From Rhizophlyctis rosea (Eukaryota > Chytridiomycota > Chytridiomycetes > Rhizophlyctidales > Rhizophlyctidaceae): a DNA stretch of 64,000 bases. The stretch spans positions 124,488 to 188,487 of the forward strand of contig JADGJC010000041.1 in NCBI GenBank assembly GCA_027596075.1, written 5' to 3'. Under the pieces are notes generated by a model. The model saw nothing but the letters and a program-made list of their open reading frames with translations, was not told the DNA's origin and ran no database searches. Positions 1 to 11,905 of this stretch are shown piece by piece. Positions within the stretch are counted from its first letter, which is position 1. Each line of letters begins with the position of its first letter. The position numbers were made by a program, and so were the translations under genes.

Positions 1-98
1 TAACATACAGTCAAGAAAAGATCTAAATACATTCCTCCACACAAACCCATTCCCCACCGCATGCCCCCCATTCCCTGCTCCAATCGATAACCCCCAGT

Positions 99-3000
99 CT
101 ACGCCCCCAACTCCCCAACAAGCCCCTCAACATCCCCAACCCCCTCCAAATAATACCCAGCCTCCGTCTGCTTCTTCCCAACCGTCGCCGTCCAACTCCC
201 CTCAACCTCATGCAGATACGTGAAAACCGGCTCATCAGTCTTCCCATCGCCGACACACAGCAAGAAATCGCTTTCCTCCGGTGAGTTGAGATCCTTGAGA
301 ATGGACCGCGCAGCAGTGGCCTTGTCGACCGTCGAGGGGCGGAGTTCGAGGGTTTTGTTGCCTAGGATGATCTGTTCACGGGCGATGAATGGACGATGAG
401 CAAACATCGCAAGGCCAAAAAAGGATGAAAACAGGTGAAGCAAACATACCGAAACAGCCATATGACTCAAAATCTTCTCCAAATTAACCTGCAACTCCGC
501 CGCCTGCCACGCCCCAAACTCCGGATCAGCACTCTCATACCGCCACGTCAAATTGATCTCCTTCTCCTCAATAAAACTCCCAGGAGTCCTCTCAGTATAA
601 TGCTGGAAAAGCGGTCGGATCGTCTCCCGCCACGCACTGTCAACATGATCTACCAGCGCGATCCACCCGTCGTTTGTTCGTTTCCGGAAGTACTCCGGTT
701 GTCCCTGTTGTTGTTCCGCAGCGGCAGCTTCGCCCTCTTCGGCGGTGACGGTGGGTGATGCTTCCCGTTCGGGAGTGTGGATTTGGTCGGCGAGGGTGGA
801 GGGGTGGCGGTAGAAGCAGCCGTGCTCGGCGGAGAGGCCGACGCCCGTGTCGCCGAACCATTCGTCGAGGAGTTGGCGGGACCGGCCGGAGAGGATGTAG
901 ACGTATGTGTTGGGGAGGGAGGCGAGGGTTTTGAGTTTGCTTAGGACGGCGGAGGAGGGGGCGACGTAGCGGCCGGGGGTTTTGTGGGATGTGGGGAGGG
1001 TACCGTCGTAGTCTAGGAAGATGATCTGAAGGGAACAAAATATCAGTCAAACGTGGGATCCAATATTAGGATAGATGAGTTCTCGACGATACCTTCTTCT
1101 TCTGTGCCTTCAAGAACTCCTCCTTGACTTTCTGGATGGGGAGTTTGGGAAGCTTTTTTGGGTCGAACGCTTCACTAACTCTCTGCAAATTACATGCTTG
1201 AGATACGGCGTCATCATGATGCCCGCAGACTGGGACTAACCTGCAACTCCTTGACGAACGTCAACCCCCAATGCGCGGCTGTGTACTTCGTCACATAACG
1301 ATACAACTTCTGGTGATTCGCCGTCCTCACATTCTCTGGCATCGTCACCGCATCATACAAAGCCGTAGCAAGTTCCTCCGTATTCCAAGGGTTGACAATG
1401 ATCGACCCTGATTCAATCGCATTCCCACTCAATCAGCACGCCTCACCCACAATCGTCATACACCAGATCCACAAATACTCACCGTTCAAACTCTGCGCAG
1501 CGCCAGCAAACTCGCTAAGAATCAACACACCATGCTTCTTCTGCTGTGATACAATATACTCATAGGAAACCAGGTTCATCCCATCTCTCGTGGAAGTGAT
1601 CAAACACGCGTCCGCGACGGCGTACAATGCGACCAACTCGTCAAAGTTTACTGATTTGTGCATGAAGTGGATGGGTGTGTACTCCACCGTACCTGCGGGA
1701 AGCACATGTCAGATCAAAAGGTTCATGCGTCAGCATCGACGCGTTTTTGACATCAACGACAAGCACACACCACTACTTACCAAACCGTCCGTTGATTCTC
1801 CCCACCAGCTCGTTCACAACCTGTTGCAAGTGCTGATACTCCTCTACATCCTGACGAGAAGGCACGGCGACCTGCACCAAGACCACCTTCTCAATCCATT
1901 CAGGGTGCTTGGACAAAAACAGCTCCAAAGCATGCATCTTTTGCGGCACACCCTTGATGTAATCCAGACGGTCCACACCAACGATGAGCTTCATGCCCTT
2001 GAACTTTTCCTCCAAAGCAGCGATACGCGATTGAATGCGGTCGGAGTTCAGACCCTAAAATTTATGGTAAGGTCGAGACCCATGGTAGGAATGATTTGGA
2101 AGATGTGTTTACCTCAGTGAACTTGACGGGGTCAATACCGATAGGGAATGTTCCCACGTAAACATTCCGGCCCTCGAATTCTACACCGTTCGGCATGGTA
2201 TGTAGTCCAAGGATACGGGTGCAGGAGCTGAGGAAGTGGCGAGCATAGTCGTAGGTATGGAAACCGAGCAAGTCACAGGATAGGACGCCGAGAAGGATTT
2301 GCTTTCGGACCGGAAGAATGCTGATATACAATTGAACCATCAGCACGCATGCACGGCACACTGGAATAATTTCCACCGTTTCATGATACATACCGGTAAA
2401 TCTCACTACTGGGGAAAGGGGTATGCAAAAAGAACCCAATCTTAACATCCACTTGCTTCTTATCCAACCTTTCCCTCAACAAAGCCGGCAACAGCATCAA
2501 ATGGTAATCCTGAACCCAAATAATATCTCCTTCCTCCGCGATCTCCGCGACAGCATCGGCGAATGCGACGTTGGCAACCTGATAATCCTCCCAGTGCTTT
2601 TCATTGAAATTGATTTCTCCGGGATGGTAGTGGAAGAGAGGCCATAAGATGCTGTTCGAGAAACCGTTGTAGTGCCCGTCGGCGATCTCGTCGTTGATGA
2701 ATACTGGTGCGCAGTGGTGTTGTTCTAGGAGCTCTTGCTTGACGGTGTCGCGTTCATCGATGGGGATATCGAGACCTGGCGCAGTCGGGAATTTGCGTTA
2801 GTCATTTTGGACATTTTCCCACGCTACATGGTCGAGGTTGTCATGTAACAGCGTCCAGGGCCCATGGCCAGAACAAGCGAAAATGATGTTTTCCCAGACT
2901 TCAACGACGCTCCCCACTCTTTTGCGTTGGCGAGCAACCTATTCTACGTGATATAATACACCTGCGGCAAGTTTGAAACTCACCAGGCCATCCAATCCAC

Positions 3001-3404
3001 GTAAACGTCATCTCCTTCTTCAGTCCACTCAACGCACTGACCAGTCCACCGGAACTCATAGCATACTTCCACTTTCCGTCTGGCTGTTTGGATATTGTGA
3101 TAGGAAGGCGGTTGGAAACGACGATCAGTCTTCCCTTAGATGCAGGCGAGACGGGCGCGTCATCTAGTGCGGATGGTGATGCTGGTGCGGCCATGGTGGT
3201 TGTGGAGGGACTATCGGAATCTGGTTGTGGCGGTTTGGAGGGCTGTGGTGTAGAGGGTCTGAAGCGTGTTTGTTTGGTGATCTTGCGATCTAGTGTTGTT
3301 GTTGATGACGATGTCAAGTCGGATGTGGGAGGAGGTGGTTCAGAGTTGGAGCGGCGAAGTCGCGAAAAGACGCGTGTGACGGGTTGGGGTAGCCAGGTTA
3401 GCAT
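99..3404 (-). CDS. Bifunctional trehalose-6-phosphate synthase / trehalose-6-phosphate phosphatase
   Basis: Makes trehalose-6-phosphate from UDP-glucose and glucose-6-phosphate, then dephosphorylates it to trehalose; cytosolic. Nine exons on the minus strand (3404-2984, 2775-2394, 2320-2113, 2054-1781, 1692-1483, 1407-1241, 1182-1093, 1025-450, 371-99) join in frame to about 866 residues. After a Ser/Thr/Pro-rich N-terminus of about 90 residues comes a GT20 synthase domain with RLIVVSNRLPI, WIGWPG, QDYHLMLLP, HTPFPSSE and DRLDYIKG. The C-terminal HAD phosphatase has the LDYDGTL nucleophile motif and GDGKTDE. Key residues of both halves look intact, unlike yeast, where active synthase and phosphatase are separate proteins (family knowledge). 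The ATG at 3404 is the first in frame before the synthase domain. AGGGG/CCCCT stress-element-like pentamers lie upstream at 3660-3664 and 4057-4061, too short to prove regulation. Overlapping antisense reading frames are shadows. Confidence 0.95.
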
Positions 3405-6400
3405 AGTGGAGTGTGTTCAGAGGGTACGTCGTGGATATAAATAGAATGTTTGATTGACAGGATCCGCATGCAAATGTAAATAATATGACGTAGGGTTGTG
3501 ATAATAATAGAATGCAGATTGAAGTGGATAGGGAACAGGGTCAGTGAACGTATGACAGATGCCTTGCTCTTCCCCACTAACAGTTCAAAGTGATCTGCTC
3601 GTTGGTGGACGCACAAAGGAGATTCCGCCCAACAAATAGTGCATAATATATGAACAAACCCCCTCAGCCGTGATATGACACGATAGAGGAGGAGAACCAA
3701 TGAAGACCCGTGAAACCATAATGGACCAGACCCTCACCTCTGGTCGTGCAGCCTTTTCCAAAGTCGTCGTCAACACTTCAACGGTGATGCGATAAAGGCG
3801 GATTGTATCAGATACGAACGCGATAATGGCGGGAAACGTGTTGAGTCTGGAACCGGGTGTGTGACAACCTTACTGGAATTGTCAAGGAATGAGTATTGCG
3901 ACCGCCGGATGTGGAAGAGTCGTGAATACAAAGACACGCCGGAGAAACAAGAACTGCAGGAACGTGTATGGAGGACGTGGGGAATGGGGTGGACGGGGTG
4001 GCAGGAAGATTTGGCGGGTGGTGGGTGGGTGAAGTACTGACTGATGGGTAATAAAAAGGGGTTTCCTTGTCTAACAGAAGAGAGTGAGCCTGCTAACACA
4101 GAGAAGGGTTCTGGGAAGTGAAATGAGAGTAAGGTGAGTGCGTCTCGGAGATGATGACACCATGCACCATATGCAAGGGCTTCGCGCCTGGGGTCCGAGG
4201 CTGAACGGGGGCTGGCTGAATGTGTGTTTGTGTAACACAAAAAGGTTCGTTGTGGGGATGGGTGAAGAAACGTGTTCACAGGCGCATCAACCGAGCGAGT
4301 GCGAATGGATGCAGGGAGATGGTTTTGAAGGTTCTGATGACTGATTGCCGCTCACGGAGAAGGGTGGGCAACATTCATCGGTTGCATCAGGAGTTTTTAT
4401 TTACAATCTGGATTTTGCGTGTGAAGGCTGGACCATCTCGTAAAGGCGTGGCTGGTGATAATGAAACTTGGCAAGGGGGAGATGACTCATGCTCCAATTG
4501 CTTTCATTTCTGTGTGTATGATTTCCGATAGCCATACAATGCAACAAGCTCTTCCAACAAACTGTGGGGGGCATGATTCTCAGCGTGAAACTTTGTCATT
4601 GACGCATGGCCGGAGAGTCGGAGAAGGCCGTAGAAGTTAGAACCACTAGGTAAGTATAAATTTCAATAATGACAATGACGCAGGTGAAGCAGTTCATCGG
4701 GCCCCCGATCTTTTCACATGAAAATGTTCGGCCCGTTTCCATGTTGCACTCATTATTGTTGCACAAACTCCGTCATAATCTTCATTTTGGATGAACTGCC
4801 CACACAGTTCGGATGTGGCGTAGAGGCTTGTGAATGCTTAGGTCATCAATGTTTACATCGTGCACTCTTCACCTGTCGGATTCCTTTGCTAGTTTCTCAT
4901 TCGCCGCTCCGTAGGTACTTGTTCGATCTTGGTCTGATTGACTCTCACTTCTCACATGCACAACATGCATGTTTGAATGATCAATTTTTGTAGAGGAAAG
5001 GACGTGCATCCGGTTGATCCATGATCAATTCTGACAAAAACAAAGCAGAGCCTTGGCCGCACCGGATGATGAAGTGGAATCCGAACGCAACCAACTACAC
5101 CCGAACCGAGCTCTCATAGCCTGCGCTTTGCTCAATAGGAATGGGTTTGACCACACACAGACAGCCTCCTTTCGACTAACAACATAACTTTTCATTGTTA
5201 AAACTATGACAATGCAGATCCTGTTCATACGGTCACTCACCGTGCGCGTGATGCATATTGAGCCGCCGGTCGTGCTCTTTGCCAGGAGTCTTTATTTTTT
5301 TTGCCTTTCAAGATCATGAACTTTCTGGCGGCCATCCTTGATGGGTACAACATATCACATCGAGCGTTTGGATGGACTCAATACGACTTGTGAACCATAT
5401 AAAAATGTCTGGTGACTTGTAGTATTGAGACGCAGATGCCATCGACATCTCGTGCATATGCTTCCGGTGACTCCTGTTTTTCTGGAGTCTTGTTTTTCGT
5501 AAAACGTCTCCTGAATTCGGCATGGTAACCCTCAATTGCCATACTGGTCCACAGTGAACATCTCCGACTCATCGACTCTCAACCCACGAAGTGAGTCACT
5601 CAAAGTATGACTGCAGCTGCAGGCACTACATCCATTGTGCTGATAGCTCTTTCCCTCGGTCATATAAGTCTTTCCGAACGACTACAGCACTTCACTAACT
5701 CATTTGCGTGTCGTCTTCTAAGGAGGTATGTTGGCCGTTGGCGATTCCCCGAACCGTCCATGATGTACCTGTCTGTTTCAAATACGCTTCCCAACGGTTC
5801 GCACACTATGAAATTTACACAACATCGACTGTTGCTCGACAAAAGCCAACTTGAACATTGAAGGTATCAAACAAACCTACAGGTGCATCACCATTTCACC
5901 TTCAGGTGATGTTTTTACTGCAAATCTCCATCACATATATCCGGACCTCACAGTGGAGGGACAAAAAAATCCCTTCAGCATGTCAGGGAGAAGGAGATTA
6001 GACTGATTCCAGTTCATCCCAAAATAGCACCGTCCAAATGTGTTTTAAATACACTTTCCAGATCCTCCTATGGTTGATCTACTATGCCACGATGATATGC
6101 CGACAATCTCGCAAAAAGAAGGAATCTCAGCGAATATGAAAGTGAATACTCGATGGTCAGAATCCAGAGTATCCACCTTATGACGGGAAACCGTACGGGT
6201 ATTGACTCTTGTTGGAAAAAGGACTCCCCTAATGGGACCTCGAAGCGCATTGTTAAATGGGCGATTGTGAGGTCAATCATATTGCTGAGGATTATCACAC
6301 CCACCAATTTCCCATACGCACGCAGCTCCAGATGAGTTTTAGACAGTAATGCTTCGCGCTGGTACAATGCACACTTCGTTTTTTGCCTTCCGCCGATGCA

Positions 6401-8382
6401 AATGGCAATTACAGACAGCCATGCAAATCAGACTAAATCCACCGGATGACCGCAATCAATGCGTCCTTTGGTTCTTTTCCGAGTTGGAGCACATGCACAA
6501 CTCTGCTGAACTTCGATGACAACGTCGGAAATTGTACCTTCGATACATGTTGAACGGATGGGCCATGATGCGGATGCGACTCTTCAAGCTGCAGATCAAA
6601 CTCAGCGCAGCAAACAGATGCGTTTATCAAACATCCTGTTTGCCACCGGCTGATGGACCAGCGAGCCCCAAAAAGACAATTGTATGATATGTCAATGTGG
6701 GAAGTGCTTGAGATGCTGGTACTTCTCAATCTGCCGCGTCCGGCAGGGGCTCTTTGTATCTTCACTACATACAGTAGATATACGCCTTCAGATTTGTCCA
6801 GCCAATCATGAATTGTGAAAACTTGCCGCACATTAATCAATCGGATGAATACGGTGTAATGCGTGATGATGAATGCAACCCTGTCTCCGTACCGTGGCGC
6901 TTCAAAACTTTGGGAAACATCAGCTTCATTGTATAGGCACCCTACGCTCGATGACATTTGAAGACAAATGATGAGGATTTAAAAGTCCCCAGCTGCATCA
7001 ATAGATCCCTACGGATGCGTCATGGAACTGGTTTCACCCGTTTCATGGTCTTTGACCGTACATGTGATGAAAATATTTTTTGTCCCATAATACCTGTGAT
7101 GGATAATATCATCCCGACGGAAGTTTTGTTGCAGTAGCGTCCCAGCAGGTCTAAATAGTTGAATGCTGCGGTGAATTTCCCGTTGATGCACGGTTGTGGC
7201 CTGGGGCTGCACTTAATGATTTGGTGATGAAGCAATTTCCCCTTTCGTGACCTGCCCAGCAGTTCAGTATGATGAGAATATTGATGGCTTAGACCCGCTC
7301 TTGATGATTGGTTTAACACCGGCGTTAACGAGTAGACCGCAACATTTGTGAAGAGAACAGGTCTCAGTAGGGAAAAGCAAGTAAACATCTAACTCGTCTG
7401 CATACTGAGAAGGGTAAGGGCCACAGGCATCGCGCTTGAAAGTTGATGTGCACGGTGAACCCTATCAATGCGTCAATCAGCCGGGCCATCAAAGTCGAAT
7501 TCGTATTACCTTGCTTACGCAATCCGAGGCCACCAGGGGTATGGCGCAGCATCGCAATCAATCTTGGGCCAAATTTGTATGAATCCGTCAGATTCATGGG
7601 CCTTCTTATCTCCCATACCAAAGCGCGTCCGCCGCGTCTTCGGCTCAGCACCCATCCAAATTGGAGCCGAGACACGAGCGGGAGACTTCCGTTCCGCAGG
7701 CCAATGGTCCAAAGCGTCGGCTTGGGGTCCGTATGGACAATTGTTATCAAAAAGCCTGTGGGAGGCGGTGTCGGATGCTTACGCAATGTGTCTCCTCTAC
7801 ATATGAACGGGAGAAGCGGGAGACGATTGGAGACAGGCTGCCAGCATCGGGAGGCTCTTGCTGCTCCCAGAATCTGACGTTGGTGCAAGGGCGTCGACGG
7901 TCCCTTGTCAAAAGAGACTTTTTGCGGAATCTTAGAAGTCATGATTGCAACTCTATCATATGGGGCAGTCAGGAGGGAACGACTGCGGGGGAGATGGACA
8001 GGTCTCCCCACAAATTGATGGCTTCATGATCTTGGTATCAACTAAATCCTATGATGGGAGATGGTCTCACATGAAAGTGGAAGCCCGTAGACAACCGTTG
8101 ACCACCCAGATCTCCGTTCATGATACTCCAAACTCTTCCTCTTGTCTATGTGGACAGCGCGGAAGACAATTTGTGATAACATCTTTTCAATCCTCCGGAC
8201 AAGGAGACAAAGAAAATGAATACATCCACACAAGTGGACGACATGATGTTCCAAAATCCTACAAATACCAGATGGCAGCGTACCCCATCGTCTCCCTCCA
8301 TCAACAGCTCAACAACAGTTCAGTGTCTCATCCACTCCTTGGAGACATCTCCCGGACTCCTCAAGTTCATTTCACATTTCCA
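3405..8382. other. Gene-poor stretch, no supported gene
   Basis: About 5 kb without a reading frame that shows a recognisable domain, sensible splice structure or sustained codon bias. The first 700 bases are the likely promoter and leader of the trehalose gene (two AGGGG/CCCCT pentamers). Between about 7380 and 8010 overlapping open frames occur on both strands, one minus-strand frame containing a PWWP string, but no consistent gene model could be built. A TGATAA (GATA-type) site lies near 8174, upstream of the nitrate porter. Confidence 0.5.
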
Positions 8383-8388
8383 TATAAA
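8383..8388 (+). promoter_or_regulatory. TATA-box candidate for the nitrate porter
   Basis: TATAAA about 98 bases upstream of the porter ATG, within a TC-rich leader. Position fits a core promoter; the assignment is inference. Confidence 0.4.
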
Positions 8389-8485
8389 CAACCCGGTTGG
8401 GTCTACCTCTCCTCGTTCGTCACCTCGGTCAACTTCCCTCCTACCCCACTACCCCACCTCAAACACTTTACCCCACCTGTCAAAA

Positions 8486-10005
8486 ATGCCATCCAAGGAA
8501 CTACCCCTCGATGCTACGGGCAAGGCGACAGCCATCCGCCTCCACTCCTTCGCAAAGCCGCACATGCGTAACCTCCATCTCTCCTGGTTCGGCTTCTTCA
8601 TCGCCTTCACATCCTGGTTCGCACTCAACCCTCTCTTGAAGTCTACCATCGGCCCCGACCTCCACATCCCGGACTCGGACATTGCTAGCTCGGATATCGC
8701 GAATGTGGGAGGCACGATCGTGTTCCGGTTGTTGGTTGGGTTTGTGACGGATAAGCTTGGGCCGCGCAAGGCTATGGCTGCCATCCTTGTTTGTGGGAGT
8801 ATTCCGTTGGTTTTGACGGGGTTGGTGAAGAGTACTAGTGGGTTGATTGCTATTCGTGCTTTCATTGGGTTGTTGGGTGCGACGTTTGTGCCTTGTCAAT
8901 GTGAGTACCTTCGCTATTCCTTCATCATTCCACACCAAACCGTCATACTCATCAAACACTCTTCACCATTCCAGACTGGACCACCGCCTTCTTCTCCAAG
9001 CGCATCGTCGGCACCGCCAACGCCATCGTCGGCGGTTGGGGCAACATGGGCGGCGGCGCAACCTACCTCCTCATGCCCCACGTCTACAACGGCATCAAAC
9101 GCGCCGGCCTCTCCACCTCCGACGCCTGGAAAGTCGCCCTCTGCGTCCCCACCGCCCTCTGCTTCTTCGCCGCCCTCATAGTCTTCTTCTTCGGCACCGA
9201 CAAACCCGAACAAACCCTCCCCGTCGCCGCCGCCGACACCGAAACCGTCTCCGGTGACCTCCTCCCCACCGACGCCCACACCTCGAAGCTCGAAAAGGAT
9301 GAGAAGGACAAGTCTTCTGCTACCACGCTTGTAGACCAACACACAACAGCAACCCTCGAAACCGTCTCCCCCGCCCCCGAAACAAAATCCCGCGCCATCC
9401 TCCGCTCCCTCGCCACACCCACCATCCTCATCCTCATGCTCCAATACGCCTGCTCCTTCGGTGTCGAACTCGCCGTCGACTCCCAAATCGGTCACTACCT
9501 CCAAACCTCCTTCTCCGGCATCGACCAAACCATGGCAGGTAACATCGGATCAATCTTCGGCCTCATGAACTTCTTTGCGCGCGCTACGGGTGGTATCGGC
9601 TCCGACTACGCTTCCAAACGATTCGGCATCAAGGGCCGTATGGCGGTTCAAATGGGTCTTCTCTTCTTCAATGGTGTCTGCTTGATGATCTTCTCGTTCA
9701 TGAACGACCTCCCCGCCGCTATCGTCGTGATGGTGTTCTTCTCCTTCTTCTGCGAGTCTGCTTGTGGGTCTACATTCGGTATCGTCCCCTACGTCGCGGA
9801 GGGCGGTATGGGCGCTGCATCCGGTCTCGTCGGTGCTGGTGGCACACTTGGTGGCTTCATTTTCAACATCATTTTCAAGGCTCTTGTTGGAAGTCCCCGT
9901 GTTGCTTTCCGGGTTATGGCGGGAACTGTCTTGGTTGCTAGTATCGCTACTCTGGGAATGAGCATCAACCGCGTGTACTTGATGTCTAGGAGGGCTAGGG
10001 AATAA
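8486..10005 (+). CDS. NRT2/CrnA-type nitrate-nitrite porter (MFS, NNP family)
   Basis: Proton-coupled nitrate/nitrite uptake at the plasma membrane. Two exons (8486-8900, 8975-10005; 74-bp GT..AG intron) give about 481 residues, normal for the family, with twelve hydrophobic segments. The first half holds the MFS loop FVTDKLGPRKA preceded by an Arg in FRLLVGFVTD, and the nitrate signature GWGNMGGG. The second half has NFFARATGGIGSD with the second Arg and GAGGTLGG. In characterised members the two Arg bind nitrate (family knowledge). A hydrophilic loop rich in Asp, Glu, Lys and Thr of about 70 residues separates the halves, as usual in fungal members. The ATG at 8486 follows CAAAA and precedes the conserved N-terminus. 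No nitrate or nitrite reductase lies in the window, so the fungal nitrate cluster is not intact here. The GATA-type site near 8174 would suit nitrogen regulation but is weak evidence. Confidence 0.93.
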
Positions 10006-10064
10006 GCTGGTTGGTGATCGGTAGTTTTGTTGTAATGGTTGGGATGGTTTCTGTTAGACTTAGA

Positions 10065-10115
10065 TAGTCTATCCTTATAACGTTTTTATTACCTTGCTAT
10101 GAGTTGCTCGCTTTT
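10065..10115. repeat. Dispersed repeat copy A (related to 13590-13640)
   Basis: About 50 bases just 3' of the nitrate porter resemble 13590-13640. Shared blocks are GATAGTCT, ATCCT/GTCCT, and ACCTTGCTATGA followed by GTTGCT/CTTGCT, aligned with small gaps. Seen by eye only; no family is known to me. Confidence 0.45.
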
Positions 10116-10153
10116 GGGAGTTTGTTTTAGCACTTACTGTGTATATACCTGCA

Positions 10154-10213
10154 TATATAACCCGCATTTGTTTGGTGTTGCTGTAAACCAATAATATATA
10201 CCTGCGTTTGCAC
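10154..10213. repeat. Dispersed repeat copy 1 (related to 11431-11489)
   Basis: About 60 bases run parallel to 11431-11489. Both contain CCCGC, TTTGTTTGGTGTTGCTGTAA, ATAATATA and GCGTTTGCACT in the same order with few substitutions. Likely a decayed mobile-element fragment or other dispersed repeat. Confidence 0.6.
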
Positions 10214-11430
10214 TATGAATACTTTGGTTTTCATTATTGTATGGAGGTTGAGCAAGTTTGAGCGTGACGATGAACTTTTGAATTGGTCGTGGTTGAGGAG
10301 CTTCGGTGCAGCAATGTGGTACATTATTTTGGCGAGAAGAGAATCGTCGAGCGACTGCAAGTTGTGTCGGAATAGCAGTACCTCTGTATGTAAACAGAAC
10401 GCAAGCATGGCTGTCAATCGGAGCCATGTACAACAATCTGATGGGCCTTGGCTCAGTCGAGTCAATCACGGTGCTGACTTGCTATGTGTCGTTACACTAA
10501 TGCAAGCGATAGATCCATATTCTCGGTACTCATCAAGACGCAAAAACTCAAAGACACACGACTGTAATTTGATGGAACCTGTGGATGAAGTTGCCTTTTC
10601 CTTTGAACAAATTTGCGGGGAGTTGAGTACCTTTTCCCTTCAATCTGACGACTCGCGTCTTCGACGTGGAACGGCATATAATCTACTGTACAAGCATTAC
10701 AGTCATTTTTTTGCCACGAAAAACAACAACCAGATATTTACCGTTTACCAATCTTTGCTGTTGGGCAATGAAGCAATGAATGGACTGGGGAACATGCTTA
10801 CATAAGACCCGCTTATGTCATCGCCCATGTGTTTACATGAGCTCCCCTCTTCCTTACTGCATCCTGTCACTAAAATGTCGACCGTCTAGAGCCCCTTCCC
10901 AAAGGCCAGTAAGTTCGCACATCGCTTTCGACATCTACCACGAGCTCAACATCCACCTGTACTCAATTTTCATATAGCAAATGGGTAGCTCGTAATCTTT
11001 ATTAAGCACACTCATGCATCCCCACGGCGGAAATTTGTGACTATATCCTACTGGCTGACGGGGAGTGCCATCCTAGTGGGGTCAATTCGTATAGGGTCGT
11101 CGATCATTGGATGTTTTGGTATGAGGACAATCATACTACTACATGTGAGGGTACACTTGCTAGAGGAAGTCGGGCAATGTGAGTATATTTGATCCATCAG
11201 CTATATTCTTTTTCCTTTTGATGGCAAAGGAAGTCGCGACCTTGCGTTGATTTTTTGATTGCTCATCTTCTGCAACCCTTGTTTTCCCAGCCGACCAATG
11301 TGCGAAGACGAAACAGAAATATGGAAAGGTGTCACGCATAAATCCTCATGGCAAGATGTGATCTTCTACACTGAAACGGGATGTACTCTTTCATGTTCAT
11401 AGCAAATTTGTTAGGCGCCTGCATGTATCC
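10214..11430. other. Intergenic, repeat-derived
   Basis: Between the two repeat copies I see no gene. Several short open frames on both strands overlap one another and lack domains. The stretch is moderately AT-rich and probably consists of decayed repeat or transposon sequence. Confidence 0.4.
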
Positions 11431-11489
11431 TCCCGCTTTTGTTTGGTGTTGCTGTAACCTCCATAATATAAATTTGCGTTTGCACTGTG
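11431..11489. repeat. Dispersed repeat copy 2 (related to 10154-10213)
   Basis: Second copy of the roughly 60-base dispersed repeat, same orientation as copy 1 and about 1.28 kb from it. Similarity stops abruptly after GCGTTTGCACTGTGA. Confidence 0.6.
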
Positions 11490-11905
11490 ACTTTGACTTG
11501 GCGGCGAAAGGCAACCGTGATGGATCGGGGTTTTTATGTACCAGTCGCATCCGTTGCGGTTTTGTACATCGATGTGCGACTGGACGATGACGAGGTTGGT
11601 GCCTTCTCGCTCTTCCAAGTCATCAGACGTTCTGTCATGCCAAACACCATGGTCACCGAGAAACTGAGAAAAACCGGACAACACGCTGATTGTAGGGGTA
11701 ATCAATCTGGGAATCAGTCAGGGGCACAGTCTCTGGCTCTCTGGCCAAGCGTGACTGCCGCGATTGTGCCACCAAAAACGTGACAAGCATATGGACCCCA
11801 AATTTTCGTTGCGTAAGTGTTGTGGCTATTGCGCAGCGACTTTGTTAATTTTTGAATGCTTTCAATTCACCCTTTCCTCTCCCCCTTTCTCCCAGCTCCA
11901 ACACC

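Noticed and set aside
3770..4279. 169-codon minus-strand open frame upstream of the trehalose gene
   Set aside because: Ser/Pro/Cys-rich without domains, and it lies in the probable promoter/leader; no supporting start or splice context.
7364..8011. Overlapping open frames on both strands, one containing APYPWWPRIA, like a PWWP domain
   Set aside because: The WPKI...PYPWWP string has extra residues compared with the PWWP motif, the frame stops soon after even when the best splice sites are used, and no consistent start or exon chain could be made.
8914..9528. 204-codon antisense frame, Gly/Glu-rich, across the nitrate porter
   Set aside because: Shadow of the strongly biased porter codons; no independent evidence.
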